Below the pieces are notes generated by a model that searched no databases, was not told where the DNA came from, and saw only the letters and a list, made by a program, of their open reading frames with translations. Source: Buddleja alternifolia (lineage: Eukaryota > Streptophyta > Magnoliopsida > Lamiales > Scrophulariaceae). From it: a stretch of DNA of 64,000 bases. Positions 1 through 10,751 of the stretch are shown one piece after another; positions within the stretch are counted from its first letter, which is position 1; each line of letters begins with the position of its first letter. Position numbers and translations under genes: made by a program. Where the stretch lies: assembly GCA_019426215.1 (NCBI GenBank), contig CM033393.1:47246645-47310644 (forward strand), given 5' to 3'.

Positions 1-1
1 A

Positions 2-745
2 CTCCAAATATTACAGAGAGTGAACCATGCATATTTAGTGAAGTTATTTGGAGTCTCCTCAGACAATAATGGGAACTTCTTCATAGTTTATGAATACGTC
101 GAAAAGGGATCGTTGGATAAGTGGCTCTTCCGGAAAGTTCCATCTTCTTCAACCTCAGTCGAAGACCTGAGTTGGAACCAGAGGTTATTTATAGATCTAG
201 ACGTTGCCAACGGTCTCCAATACATGCACGAGCATACTCAACCGAGTATTGTCCACAAGGATATAAAAACAAGGAATATTCTCCTAGATTCGAATTTTAA
301 AGCCAAAATTTCGAACTTTTGTTCTGCTAGATCAGCTACTTCTTCTGTAATGCTAAATGTTGATGTATTTTCGTTTGGGGTTGTTCTGTTAGAGCTACTT
401 TCTGGAAAGAAAGTTATGGAGACGAAGGATAACGGTGAAGTTGTGATGGTTTGGAAAGAAATAAAGGGTATTTTGGAAGTTGAAGATCAAAGGAAGGAGA
501 AATTAAGGAGGTGGATGGATCCAAATTTGAAAGGCTCTTACCCCATTGACGACGCTATAAATATGGCGAACTTGGCGAAAGCATGTACGTCAGAAACGTC
601 TTCTGAGAGACCACAAATGTCTGAAATTGTGTTCAACCTCTCTGTACTAACTCAATCATCTCCTCAGATGTATGAAAAGTCATTGATATCAATCTTTCAA
701 GCTGAGGAAGTTTACCCTGTTATTAGTCCAGTCAAAGCTCGTTAA
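2..745 (+). CDS. LysM receptor-like kinase, C-terminal kinase part (cut by window edge)
   Basis: The frame is open from base 2, so the gene starts left of the window and only about 247 residues of the cytoplasmic kinase domain are visible. Kinase landmarks: hinge IVYEYVEKGSLDKWLF, helix region DVANGLQYMHEH, catalytic loop HKDIKTRN (HKD for HRD, catalytic Asp kept), then SNF where DFG is expected. The activation segment is missing: about ten residues after SNF the sequence runs straight into DVFSFGVVLLELLSGK, so the usual GT-GY-APEY block is absent. The C-lobe end SSERPQMSEI is normal. Wording matches the LYK4/LYK5 class of LysM receptors, plasma-membrane chitin or lipo-chitooligosaccharide (co)receptors, many of which are pseudokinases. 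It ends tail-to-tail, 196 bp from the next LYK gene. An apparent start at base 20 is only an internal GTG. It is probably a catalytically dead paralogue; without the LysM half the exact family member is open. Confidence 0.8.
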   Translation, partial: LQILQRVNHAYLVKLFGVSSDNNGNFFIVYEYVEKGSLDKWLFRKVPSSSTSVEDLSWNQRLFIDLDVANGLQYMHEHTQPSIVHKDIKTRNILLDSNFKAKISNFCSARSATSSVMLNVDVFSFGVVLLELLSGKKVMETKDNGEVVMVWKEIKGILEVEDQRKEKLRRWMDPNLKGSYPIDDAINMANLAKACTSETSSERPQMSEIVFNLSVLTQSSPQMYEKSLISIFQAEEVYPVISPVKAR

Positions 746-941
746 AAATTCAAATTTTCCTTATTAGTAGTAGAGACTTAGTGTAATTAGGTGTTTGCAA
801 CCGGAATATATCTCATTGTGTAATATACAGACAAATTGCAGTAACTTTGATCATTTACAGACATCTGACTTTATAAATTGTGTAAATATGATACAGAGTT
901 GAGGAATTTCACAATTGATGCTAACAAATTAAATAATGATC

Positions 942-2789
942 CTATCCACTAGAAAAGGATTGAGAATTATCTATATCTGCCTGGATTTTCATCAAACTCG
1001 AAACCACATTCGCCATATGTGGTCGCTTTGCTGGTTCACGAGCCAAGCATGCTACACTCAACTTCAAGAACCGTAATGCAAGTTCAGAACGATCAATAAT
1101 ATAACCGAGAGGATGTTTTACTTGAAGGCGAGGATCGATAAGGTCATTAATTTCATCTTTTCCATCCATAGAAGAAATCACTATTTCAGACAAAAAAACT
1201 TCTTCACCATCTCTCATTAAAACAGCATCCTTACCTGTAATAAGTTCCAACAAAACTACTCCAAAGGCATAAACATCCACTTTAGGTGTCACCTCATCGG
1301 ATTGTATATACTCGGGATCCTTGTAACCTTTTTCTCCAATAAAAGAAGTAGAATTTAAATTTCCATTTTCTCTTGCAAGCCCAAAATTTGCAATCTTTGC
1401 CCTCAGGTCCCTGTTAAGTAAAATATTGCAAGTATTGATGTTCTTATGCACATAAGCTGGATCAGTGAAGTTGTGAAGATAATCAAGTCCATTTGCAACG
1501 TCTAGAGCAATAATAACTCTTTGGTTCCAGCTTTGCGCGTGGGACCCGTCTTCGTTATGGAGCCAGTCCTTGAGAGATCCCTCTTCCAAATACTCATACA
1601 CAAGATAGAAAACCTTTTCATGCTCACAGACACCATAAAGACTAATCAAGTTGAAATGATTGATGTTACCAAGAATCTTGATCTCTTTCGAGACGTTTGT
1701 GCTCATTTTTTTAATAACTAATAATTTCCCACGAAGAATCCCACGATAAACGGAGTTACTCAGTTTCTTATGTGGGCTGAAGTTATCAGTAGCTGCCTTC
1801 AGTTCCTCATAAGTGTATATCTTCAAAAGTTCACCAATTCTTACAACTTTATCTAGGAAGTGCTTTGGTAATTTCTGCTTCTTTTGTCCTAATTTCCATG
1901 AGGCGTCTTTCGTTCTCTTTCTCCTGTAATAATATACGCTCAAGAAAAAGATAAAGCAAAATACTGCAAGAGAAGCACCTATTCCTATTCCAACATAAAT
2001 CCATTTATACGACGACGTTTTATGCTTAGGATATGGAGTGGCTGTTGGTTGATAACTTCTCATCTGAGAACTTAAAGGCTCGTTTGGCAGAGGAATCAAA
2101 AGAGTTGTGAAGGGATAAAGCTCGGTATTTTCATCAGAAAACCCGTTAGCCATAGCTACACTCATTGGACTTATATTAAACCTATCACTGATCAAAGGGA
2201 CCTTATCGTTCCAAGTGATCAAATAAGTGAACATAAACTTCGTCCCGTTTGCAACCTGTTCCTTTGTAGGACAAGCACACCTAAGGGGTACTTGAAATTC
2301 CAATCCCGGGAACAATTTGAATTTGCTATATGGATTTTGACTCATAAGTGCATCACAAGTGGTAAGGCCCTGATACGTCTCGTTTGCAATCGTGAAATAC
2401 GTCTCAGAATTGTCATTACTGATGTAAGAAGTGTTGGATTGATAGTATTGACCTGAACATGAACAAGTTACTGGTATGATTACCTCGGTGTTGATAGGCA
2501 AGATTGTCGAAGTTGAGATGTTATTGATTCGGGCTAATTCTGTGGGGTCGGAAAATGTTAAGTTTGATATGGAGGAGAGTGAAAGATAAGGCGGTTTCGT
2601 TCTGAACATCAAGAAAGCTTTGCAAGAAGGCTTTTCGAGGTTGCAGGTGTACAGAAAAGCTGGAGAAGGCCCTGTTTGGTCGGAGTTATTACATTGCATA
2701 ACTGAATTTCCTGAATATTGCTGTTGAGCATTGGAAATGGATGCTGAGAAGGCAAATATAATGAGAATTGCAAATAAAAACTTGTTCAT
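942..2789 (-). CDS. LYK4-like: LYK4-type LysM receptor-like pseudokinase
   Basis: Single exon, 615 residues from the ATG at 2789. I chose it over in-frame ATGs at 2843 and 2801 because it puts a clean signal peptide (MNKFLFAILIIFAFSASISNA) at the N-terminus. The ectodomain (about 22-245) has the LysM-RLK cysteine pattern with CSCSG and CACP (C-x-C pairs between LysM modules). One membrane helix (about 263-286) is followed by a basic stop-transfer YYYRRKRTK. The kinase-like domain (about 330-610) keeps the VIKK lysine (about 360), but the catalytic loop reads HKNIN with Asn for the catalytic Asp (about 448), DFG is NFG (about 468) and APE is DPE. It should therefore bind ligand and partners rather than phosphorylate. 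Family role: chitin-oligomer perception at the plasma membrane together with an active partner such as CERK1. It lies in a cluster with two other LYK genes. Confidence 0.88.
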   Translation of the reverse strand: MNKFLFAILIIFAFSASISNAQQQYSGNSVMQCNNSDQTGPSPAFLYTCNLEKPSCKAFLMFRTKPPYLSLSSISNLTFSDPTELARINNISTSTILPINTEVIIPVTCSCSGQYYQSNTSYISNDNSETYFTIANETYQGLTTCDALMSQNPYSKFKLFPGLEFQVPLRCACPTKEQVANGTKFMFTYLITWNDKVPLISDRFNISPMSVAMANGFSDENTELYPFTTLLIPLPNEPLSSQMRSYQPTATPYPKHKTSSYKWIYVGIGIGASLAVFCFIFFLSVYYYRRKRTKDASWKLGQKKQKLPKHFLDKVVRIGELLKIYTYEELKAATDNFSPHKKLSNSVYRGILRGKLLVIKKMSTNVSKEIKILGNINHFNLISLYGVCEHEKVFYLVYEYLEEGSLKDWLHNEDGSHAQSWNQRVIIALDVANGLDYLHNFTDPAYVHKNINTCNILLNRDLRAKIANFGLARENGNLNSTSFIGEKGYKDPEYIQSDEVTPKVDVYAFGVVLLELITGKDAVLMRDGEEVFLSEIVISSMDGKDEINDLIDPRLQVKHPLGYIIDRSELALRFLKLSVACLAREPAKRPHMANVVSSLMKIQADIDNSQSFSSG

Positions 2790-4615
2790 GATGATGAACA
2801 TTTTTGCAGGGTTGTTGTGAAGCAAGAAGCATATATCATACATAATAATAATATTGCAGGTAGCATAAGTAGCTTTTCAAAGCCAACAATTTTTGACTAA
2901 GTGAAGGAATCTGAGAATTAACTTTCAAGATACCAAAAAATTTATCATTAAAATAAAGATATTATATAACAATGTGTATGAAATTCATGAGACTGAGCCA
3001 AACTAAAACATATGACAGAGACTTGTAAAGTTGAATATAGAAGAAAGATTGCTTCAAACTTCATTTGTGACAATAAAGAATATGTTTGCTAATTATGTCA
3101 TATAAGTAGTTGAGAGTGATACTGAGATTCTTGCTGCAGCCGGCCGGCCTTTTATTTTAATTTTTCATTCCCAGTTGAAGTCTTGATGTCAGTGTCAGTT
3201 GTACTGGCAGCCTAAAGTGGTTTGAATTTCATGTGTTAAACATCAGAAATCTGTGTTTAATTTAGTTTTAAAATAGTAATAGTAGCTAATGATGAAATAA
3301 AAGACAGTAATTTGAAATGCACTTGGCATCTGCATTCTGTTATTTATGTTTTAACCGTTTTTAGAATTCTTAGCGGCTTCCGAGACAGCTTTTGAGACTC
3401 GGAGCTTTAAACAATTACAATTGTTCGTGTGGTGGGACTTACGTAAAATTCAGAGTGATTATTTTTAGTTTGAATTATTGGACTGCCTAAAAATCATTCC
3501 TGGAAAGGAATTTCATAAAGAATTTACCTAACTTTTACTCAGATAAGATAAGAAAGAATAAAGCCTAAAATCACTGGTGATCCAAGTCATACTTTTTGTT
3601 CTATTTTCGTTCCTCAAATCTAAAATGCGTCTGATTGCTTTCTCAACTGTCAAAATCAACTCACTTTAGTCCCCGGGGTCACAATTCTATTAGGAATTGA
3701 TGAAAAATGGATTCTTTTTCTTGTTTTGTCCTTGCATGTATGAATATTCCATCTAAATAAGGGAATATTCCACCGATCCCTAACGGAATTGAGACCTCAA
3801 CGACCCTGGTGATATGATTTTGAAATTTGAGGGATCAACAAGGTCGAAAAATTGAAATGAAATAAAAATAAGATGCAGCAGTGAGATTTAACCAAAAAAA
3901 AAAATAAGCAAAGAGACTTACATGTTTGGTTATGTTTTGGGATGGCATTTTAATTATGTTTGGTTATGTTTTGGGAGTTATTTTTTGAGTGATTTTTTGG
4001 TGAGATAGTGTTTTGTTTTGTTTTTAGAGGGAACATAAATTACCACATGTAAGTTTTTGTCAATAATTAAAAGAACCGAACTATATATATATTTAATTAC
4101 AAGAAAAAAAAAAAAATTGAAGACAACATTTCAAATGCAATTTTTTCATTTTTATTTTTTTATTTATGATCAATTATATAAAAAAATAAATATATATCCA
4201 GGGCGTTCAATTTTCTTTTTCTTTTATTTATAGTCTTTCGTCACTGAATCATTTTATATGTCGTCTTCTACAAAATTGACCCACATCCACTTATATCCAT
4301 AACTCATGAGGCATTTGGCCAAAAATTCGGACGAAAATGGGCTTGAAAACATAACCAAGCATAGCCTTACAATTCCAATTTTAACCCACCAGAACCGAAC
4401 TATACAAGAAAAAATCGCACAGATCACCAGGGCAAAATAGTCTTTTCAGAATTCACAAAATTGACCATCCAAAATAAACCTCCAAAAAAAACCATCCAAA
4501 ATAAACCTCCAAAAAAATATGAACCAAACAAAAAACTCAAAACAGGAAAAACTTGCCACATGACAATACCTCATTTCTGATAACTCCCTCTCCCTCTCTC
4601 TCTCTCTCTCCTCCC
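2790..4615. other. intergenic promoter region between LYK (-) and TLP18.3 (+)
   Basis: About 1.8 kb, AT-rich, no coding potential seen. It must hold the upstream regions of two divergently transcribed genes. Visible features are A/T tracts around 4080-4200, two short repeats of a GGTTATGTTTTGGGA-like phrase near 3925-3980, a duplicated CCATCCAAAATAAACCTCC phrase (about 4465-4512), and a pyrimidine (CT)n patch at 4586-4615 directly before the TLP18.3 ATG, of the kind often found at plant core promoters and 5' leaders. Confidence 0.5.
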
Positions 4616-6485
4616 ATGGAAACCATTCTCTCTCCTCACTCCTTAATCTGCCCTCTTCTCAAGTCCCCTCTACTCCACCCCCCTAGATCAACAACTTCTG
4701 CCCTCAAACCCATTTTCTGCACCCTCAAAAACCACTCTTCTCTATCCATTAAACAATCTTTTTACAAGCCCACAAGCTGGGTTTCGAACGTGCACCAGGG
4801 ACTTGCAGCCCTCGCCATTTCTTTGGCCCTCAATTTTTCCCTCCCAATTTTGGCCGACTCTGCATTGGCGTCCGAATTTGATGTTCTGAATGATGGCCCT
4901 CCGAAGGAGTCTTACGTTGTTGATGATGCTGGTGTGCTCAGCCGCGTAACCAGATCTGATTTGAAGAGATTGTTGTCGGATTTAGAGTCCAGAAAAGGGT
5001 ACCACATTAACATTGTCACTGTCCGCAAGCTCACTGTAAGTTATATATGTATGTATATCTAAATGTCGTGTATATAGTTTATAAAATCCCATGTGTTAAA
5101 ATGTAATTTTAGGGTACTGTGCATGTTGTTATGTAAATTTACAGGGTTTTAAATAAAAGGAAAAAATTAGACATAGGCCCCTTACTTATTGTGTAATTAC
5201 CAAAATCCCCCCCCCCTCATTTATTCGAAATTACATAAAGTCCGTCTAATATTAAGGCATTCTTACAATTACACCCATGTGTATTTGAAAAATCTTACAA
5301 TTTCACCCTCTGATAACATGACAAATAGACCTGTGAGGGATGTGTTGGTAATTTCCAATAAGTGAGGGGAGTTTTTGGTGATTATACAATAAGCGAGGGG
5401 TCTGTGCAATTTTCTCTAAATAAAACTGTATATAGATATTGGCAAATTGCCATGTCACTACATAAGAATGTCTAATATTAAGGCATTCTTACAATTACAC
5501 CCATGTGTACTTGAAAAATCTTACAATTTCACCCTCTGTTAACATGACAAATAGACCTCACGTGTGTTGGTAATTTCCAATAAGTGAGGGGAGTTTTTGG
5601 TGATTATACAATAAGCGAGGGGTCTGTGTGCAATTTTCTCTAAATAAAACTGTATATAGATATTGCATATGGCAAATTACCATGTCACTAAATAAGAATG
5701 CAAGAATGTAGGTGTTAGATATGAGAAATCAGGTGACTTATGAATAATTTATGGTATTTGCCTGAAGAGCAAAGCAGATGCATTTGAGTATGCCGACCAA
5801 GTATTGGAACGATGGTATCCGACTGTCGAGGAAGGCAACAACAAAGGCATAGTTGTGCTTGTTACCAGTCAAAAGGAAGGTGCAGTTACAGGCGGCCCTG
5901 AATTCGTAAAAGCCGTTGGTGATTCCATTCTCGATGCCACTGTATCAGAGAATCTTCCAGGTATTGCAATGGGATATTGATAGTTAATATTATAGGGATA
6001 TGAACTGATTGCAAATTTGGGTAATAGAGGCAAATTTCAAAGAATGGAACTTTCTTTTAGTTGATTATGCAGCTTTTAGTCCTATTATCATAAATTATTC
6101 AATAAATTGTGTTGGCTGCAATATTTGAGATCATAGGATTACAACGGATTGGAGAAGCCCGAGTCATTGGCAGTGTTATTTTCAAATAATTGCATCGTAG
6201 CTGCTGATGATACTATAATGTTTTTCACCTTTTGCAGTCTTGGCTACAGAGGAAAAGTATAATGAAGCAGTATTTAGCGCCGCCAAGCGTCTAGTAGCTG
6301 CTGTTGATGGCCTTCCTGATCCTGGTGGCCCACAGACTAAAGACAACAAGAGAGAATCTAACTTCAAAACCCGCGAGGAGACAGATGAGAAACGGGGTCA
6401 GTTCACTCTTGTAGTTGGAGGTTTGTTAGTCATTGCTTTTGTTGTTCCTATGGCGCAATACTATGCATATATCTCCAAGAGATGA
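4616..6485 (+). CDS. TLP18.3: Thylakoid lumen protein TLP18.3 (TPM-domain, PSII repair)
   Basis: Three exons with GT-AG introns: 4616-5035, 5768-5960, 6238-6485 (861 nt, 286 aa plus stop), close to the usual length of about 285. The N-terminus is a Ser/Thr/Pro-rich chloroplast transit peptide, then a hydrophobic thylakoid-transfer segment (GLAALAISLALNFSLPILA) ending in ADSALAS, as expected for a bipartite lumen signal. The TPM domain starts at DGPPKESYVVDDAGVLS and continues with KGYHINIVTVRKL, ADQVLERWYP, KGIVVLVTS and GGPEFVKAVGD. A C-terminal membrane helix (LVVGGLLVIAFVVPMAQYYAY) ends the protein. In the known family it acts in the thylakoid lumen in photosystem II repair and supercomplex reassembly and has been reported to have acid phosphatase activity. 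A longer start at 4553 was rejected because the transit peptide begins naturally at 4616. The gene looks intact and shares no operon-like link with its neighbours. Confidence 0.93.
5158..5700. repeat. small dispersed element and tandem duplication inside TLP18.3 intron 1
   Basis: A segment beginning GTCTAATATTAAGGCATTC (about 5243) and running to ACTACATAAGAAT is repeated directly from about 5470, unit about 228 bp, with few differences. Both copies contain ATAAG(T/C)GAGGGG phrases. The left end (CCCCTTACTTATTGTGTAATTACC, about 5178) is roughly inverted relative to the right ends (ATAATAAGCGAGGGG type), which suggests a short inverted-repeat element that was then tandemly duplicated. A similar phrase occurs in the GDSL intron at about 7070-7320. 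Confidence 0.55.
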
Positions 6486-6747
6486 AATAATCCATCTTTT
6501 CTGATCGGGGATTTTCATTTTCGATTATAGTTGAGTGAATGTGTAAAGAAGTCTATTAATGTTCATATGGAATGATTGATTCATAGAACAGTTGAACTTC
6601 TGTCTCTTTTTTTTTGTTCTTTTACACGTAAAGTTTTGTCAGCCTTTTTTCCCTGTTAGTAATATGCTGCGATTATTAAGCTTCAATTACAATATAATAT
6701 TGAATATATTTACAAATATGTGAACTGTTAAAGAATGATAAGCGTCT

Positions 6748-8529
6748 TTAGAATTTTAGCTTTAGTAGAAAAGGCATCTTGTCCGCAAATGGCGGATCGG
6801 AGTATTTCCCTGTAAGAACCTGTGATGCAACATACTGATTTGCAGCCTCAGTGTAATGAATTCCATCCCAATTCACATATTCTGTACTGTCACTGCAACC
6901 TTTGGCTGTGATTGAACTTCCATTCACAACTTTAGTTTGACCACACGCAATCCGACTGTCATAATTCAGTGGTGGACCTCCATTCCCACAGCACGCCATT
7001 AGCGGTTGCTCAAACCCTGTAAGTTCATATCATGGACAATTCTGGTTCAGATGTTATATTAATATTTGAAAGGGTAAATTACATAAACACCCCCCTGAAT
7101 GAGACCGTAATTACGAAAAACACCATCATATTTCAGGAATTACCATTATTTCGCCTACCAGTAAAAGCATATCACAAGTTCTCTTCCTGTCAAGAAAAGC
7201 TTTTTACAAATTCAGCCCTTGTTTTTCAAGCTGTCAGGGTGGGGTGTCTTGGTAATTTGCTAAACCTCAAGGGACTCGTGGTAATTACCCAATAAGTGAG
7301 GGGGTGTGCATGTAATTATTCCTTTTCAAAATTTACTGAATCAAAATGCCTTTATCTTTACTTTTTCTTAGAGAAATTAATTTGTATACACTAACCATAT
7401 CGGGAATAGTTTGATATGAGATTGGACTTGATTGTGAAAATGTCAACAAATGTGACATTTGCATCTGGATATTGGCCTTGCAACTTCTTACATAGTGCAT
7501 GGAGTTGCAGGTTGAGAAGTCTAGAAGCTTGATTGTGAGAGATGACACATCCAAGCTCGTCTAGCTTCGATGGATCATTTCCAAATTTGGCAATATTCTG
7601 AGGTAAGCAACCAATCGGACCCGTGTTGTGAATCCAAAAATTTCTTCCCCCTTGATCATATAATCTCTGCGCGGAGAAAGAAAAACATAAACTAGAGGAA
7701 TGTTGGAAGCTGATATTATGTGTTCACCATAGAATTACACTAACCTGAATACCATTTTCAAATTCTAATAAAATTGTTGGAATTGAAGCGAGAATTTGAT
7801 CGAACGTTTTAGAATAAAAGGCGCCAGCAAGATCATTCTGGCCTATGTCGAACATGTAAAGCCCCTTCTGGAAATAATCTTGAGCTGGAATGAACTTATC
7901 ATATCTCCTTGCTGCCAGATAAAAGTGACATTACAGATAAATTTCGATTTATATCATGATTTAAGACAACTATTAAAACTAGGAAATACTTTTAGCCTGG
8001 ATTTCTTGAACTTTAGCCTTGAATCTGAAAAATTGAGCAATTTGAATTCCAAATGAAAATGGGCTAACAGAAGATGCAGTGGCAGGTAGTATGGTAGAGC
8101 CTGCAGCTGCAAAATTGCAGCCTTTTCTAAAAGTTGGCGCGCCTATTGCTTCCAAATACGCATTCAGAAATGGCAAGTCCATCGCGTCCACTGTTACATC
8201 ATACAAATACATAATTGTTTAGCAGCAGAAAAGATAGAAAAACTTAAGTTAACCAGAATGCTTTCTTGTTGATTAATTCTGAAATGTTTACTTAGAAAAT
8301 CGATGATTAGGCGGCCATCACAGAACCTCCCAGACGGTTTCTGGAAATAAGTTTGCCCATTAGGCGGGTCGAGGCTTTCGGCCATGCCAGAGACAAGGTT
8401 TCCAGTGTCAGAATTAGAGTCCCCGAAATTGAAAACTGCAGGATAATTGAAATCAATGGAGGTGCCAAGAGGGAGGCATATGATCAAGAGTAAGGTGAGA
8501 TTTTGGAAGGTACAAACGTTTGAAGCCAT
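6748..8529 (-). CDS. GDSL esterase/lipase, five exons
   Basis: On the minus strand I placed exons at 8529-8292, 8190-7990, 7911-7745, 7666-7396 and 7016-6748; all junctions are GT-AG and the frame closes throughout. The start at 8529 gives a signal peptide (MASNVCTFQNLTLLLIICLPLG). Family blocks in order: block I FNFGDSNSDTGN with the nucleophile Ser, block II in exon 2 (CNFAAAGST), block III in exon 3 (GLYMFDIGQNDLAG), the exon-4 stretch NFWIHNTGPLGC, and block V WDGIHYTEAANQ with the catalytic Asp/His. These are the SGNH-hydrolase residues of plant secreted GDSL esterases of the alpha-fucosidase/ENOD8-like group; the natural substrate cannot be read from sequence. All five blocks are present, so it is probably functional. 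The last two exons are repeated as broken fragments at 54411-55020 and, shredded, near 23745-24110. Confidence 0.9.
7069..7326. mobile_element. MITE-like inverted-repeat element in GDSL intron 4
   Basis: Left end AGGGTAAATTACATAAACACCCCCC and, reversed, right end GGAATAATTACATGCACACCCCC, plus inner TAATTAC phrases, make imperfect terminal inverted repeats of about 45 bp around a 260 bp element. No clear target duplication was seen. It resembles the repeat in TLP18.3 intron 1, so this small family sits in introns of two adjacent genes. Confidence 0.5.
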
Positions 8530-8716
8530 GTTGATTGGTGAAACTAAGCGGTAGATCTTGTGTTGTGTACCTATAATGAAAAGTTGGGTGGTGCTTTTAG
8601 AGTGCACTCAAAGTTATCTTTCAGAATTGGACAACTCTAAAAGTACAAGTATTTGTTCCGTTGCCTACAGGATTTTCCCACCAGGGCCCCTGGTTGCTGA
8701 GTTATCAATTTTCAAT

Positions 8717-9727
8717 TGGAAAAATTACAGTTTTCGTCCCTAAAATTGTAGCCAAAAACACATTTGGTCCCTCATGTTACAACCTCGACAGATTTGGTCC
8801 CTCAACTTACAAATTTTGGACATATGAGGTCCCTGCCGTCAATTTGCCGTTTAGGACTAACAGAATCCCCCAAAACATTCAAAATTAGGGTTTTTTTAAG
8901 TTTCTCAATTAAATTAATACCAAAATATATTAATATATCCAGAAAAATAAAAAATTTAAAAATTATTTCAAATTAATTTTAAAATTTATACAGAATCATC
9001 GTAATTAAACAATGTAAAAAATATAAAAAATAATAAAATACCCAAAAAAATAATAAAAAGTGAGAATTGGGTCATCTTCTCCACCTGCACCTGTACCTGG
9101 CCCCCACCCCAACATCAACTCTCTCACGCATAGCTCGTCGCCGGCTAGCCCCACCTTCTGTTGCCGCCCTTAGTCCTTCCTCCACCACCCCTCGTCGTCG
9201 TTGCCCGCTGTACTACCCAACCCTCCCCTAGCACACCAGCAACACACACACACACACTTCATTGAAGAACAGAAATATACACACACATACAAATGCTACA
9301 ACCTTGGGAGATACCGATCTTGGGGTAGAAGGTCATGGGCTGACCGATGAGCGGCCATAGGTGGTCCGTTTTGGGTGGGGAAGGTGGGTTGGAATATGAA
9401 TACAGATTTTTTTATATGATTATTTTTTTACTATATTAATTCAAAATGTTAATTAATATATTATAGTTTAAAATATAAAATGTTTGTGATTTTTGCTAAT
9501 TTTACACTTGGCATGTTAGGATTTGCACATTTGTCAATTTTTTTCCAAGTTGGCAACTTTATAATCCACCTAGGCAGATTCTGTTAGTTTTAAACGGTAA
9601 ATTGATGGCAGAGACCACATTTGTCCAAAGTTTGTAAGTTGAGAGACCAAATGTGTCGAGTCTGAAACATGAAGGACCAAGTCTGTTTTTTGTTACAATT
9701 TCAAGGACGAAAACTATAATTTTCCCA
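8717..9727. mobile_element. about 1 kb non-autonomous TIR element with about 150 bp inverted repeats
   Basis: The left end (GGAAAAATTACAGTTTTCGTCCC..., through TTTGGTCCCTCAACTTACAAA to CTAACAGAATC, about 8718-8870) is repeated in inverse orientation at 9577-9726 at roughly 80% identity. The interior is AT-rich with a C-rich patch at about 9080-9240. The flanks ATTTTCAAT (8708-8716) and ATTTTGAGT (9727-9735) match at 7 of 9 bases, a possible worn 9-bp target duplication, which with the long TIRs suggests a Mutator-like derivative. No transposase is visible. Confidence 0.7.
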
Positions 9728-9734
9728 TTTTGAG

Positions 9735-10484
9735 TTATATTAGTTATGAATTCTTAAGCTAATTTGTCTCTTTGGACAAGTTAAATAGGTGATTTAGGTC
9801 GTTTCTGTTGGATTGACTTGCTTCGAGCTTGGTTCGGAGTCATTCCTCCTTCAGATAAGAATAAATGAAATCAAAGAACCCTCGTTAAGGTCAAACTCAG
9901 GTTATTCTTACGTAGACCTTATGATGGTCAAGTTAAGCACGTGGCATGATATGATTGAGCTAGGTGTATATGGTCACAAAACTCCGGGTGGGTCGATCCT
10001 ACCGGAATAAAAATGCGCGGTTCCTCGGGCTAATTGTGGTTTTTCTCGAGTGTAAAGGGTACTTTGGTCATTTGGCTAATTTGACCATATCAATAGGATT
10101 GGACAATGGTGGCAGGTCTGGTTCTGGGATGACCATGGCCATCTTTGTGATATGACCGACATGAACTCTATATACATGAAAAATTGTGATTATACAGGGC
10201 GTCACTTTCCCTTTTTAACATGCATTAACAAATGATTGCAAGAATTAAAGTATGCAGACAACCTCCCCCACCACCCATGACTTCTTGTGGGGAAAATGTA
10301 TTTATGCAGCAAAGAAAACAGTGTAAAGGAATTGAAACAGAAAAATATCCGCACTCAATAAATATTTTAAGTCAAAGCAAAGAGATCTAACTAATGAAGA
10401 TTGCAAAAACAAAGAAGAATCAGATTAAGTAGCTCAATTCAAAGACATGTAAATAATAATCAAAAGCATAATACAAAGAAGAAT
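9735..10484. other. spacer of duplicated block A (homologous to 55031-55340 and 60475-60780)
   Basis: No gene seen. From about 9985 the sequence follows the block-B spacer (shared phrases GGGTCGATCCTAC, GGTACTTTGGTCATTTG, TTGACCATATCAATAGGATT). From about 10300 it follows the 3' flank of the LYK4 gene at 60600-60780 (TTTATGCAGCAAAG, CACTCAATAAAT, TAATAATCAAAAGCA). It is therefore the intergenic part of a duplicated GDSL-LYK block. Confidence 0.75.
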
Positions 10485-10751
10485 CTAAAACTCGTGTTTC
10501 CAATCATATTATCTAGGCACAGTCCGATGTTCAGAGATGCTAAATGCCCATTCACCAGACAAAGAAGAAGTCAAAATTCTTGACAGAGACTCAAAAATAT
10601 CATTCATGTTTGGCCTATCTGATAAATCCTTCTTCAGGCAATTATCGATCAATCTGAACACCACGAGGGCGAGCTCCAGAGGTAATCTCCTTGCAACAAA
10701 GGATCTATTACATTTCTTACATCATTTTCCTGTCCATTTTCATGTAGCAAC
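10485..10751 (-). pseudogene. 3' fragment of a LYK4-type gene, cut by the gypsy element
   Basis: On the minus strand this is the last 89 codons or so of a LYK4-type kinase, ending at the TAG 10487-10485, and it aligns without interruption to 60781-61045. Shared phrases include GATAAATCCTTCTTCAGGCA and CACGAGGGCGAGCTCC. One base is missing compared with the intact gene near 10680 (CTCCAGAGG against CTCCGAAGGA), which breaks the frame, and three bases are added near 10720. The fragment stops exactly where the LTR begins at 10752, and the rest of the gene is not found on the other side of the retrotransposon. It is a non-functional relic. Confidence 0.88.

Noticed and set aside
20..22. Apparent start codon of the left-edge kinase
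   Set aside because: It is GTG inside a frame open from base 2; the residues before it continue the kinase fold (LQILQRVNHAYLVKLFG).
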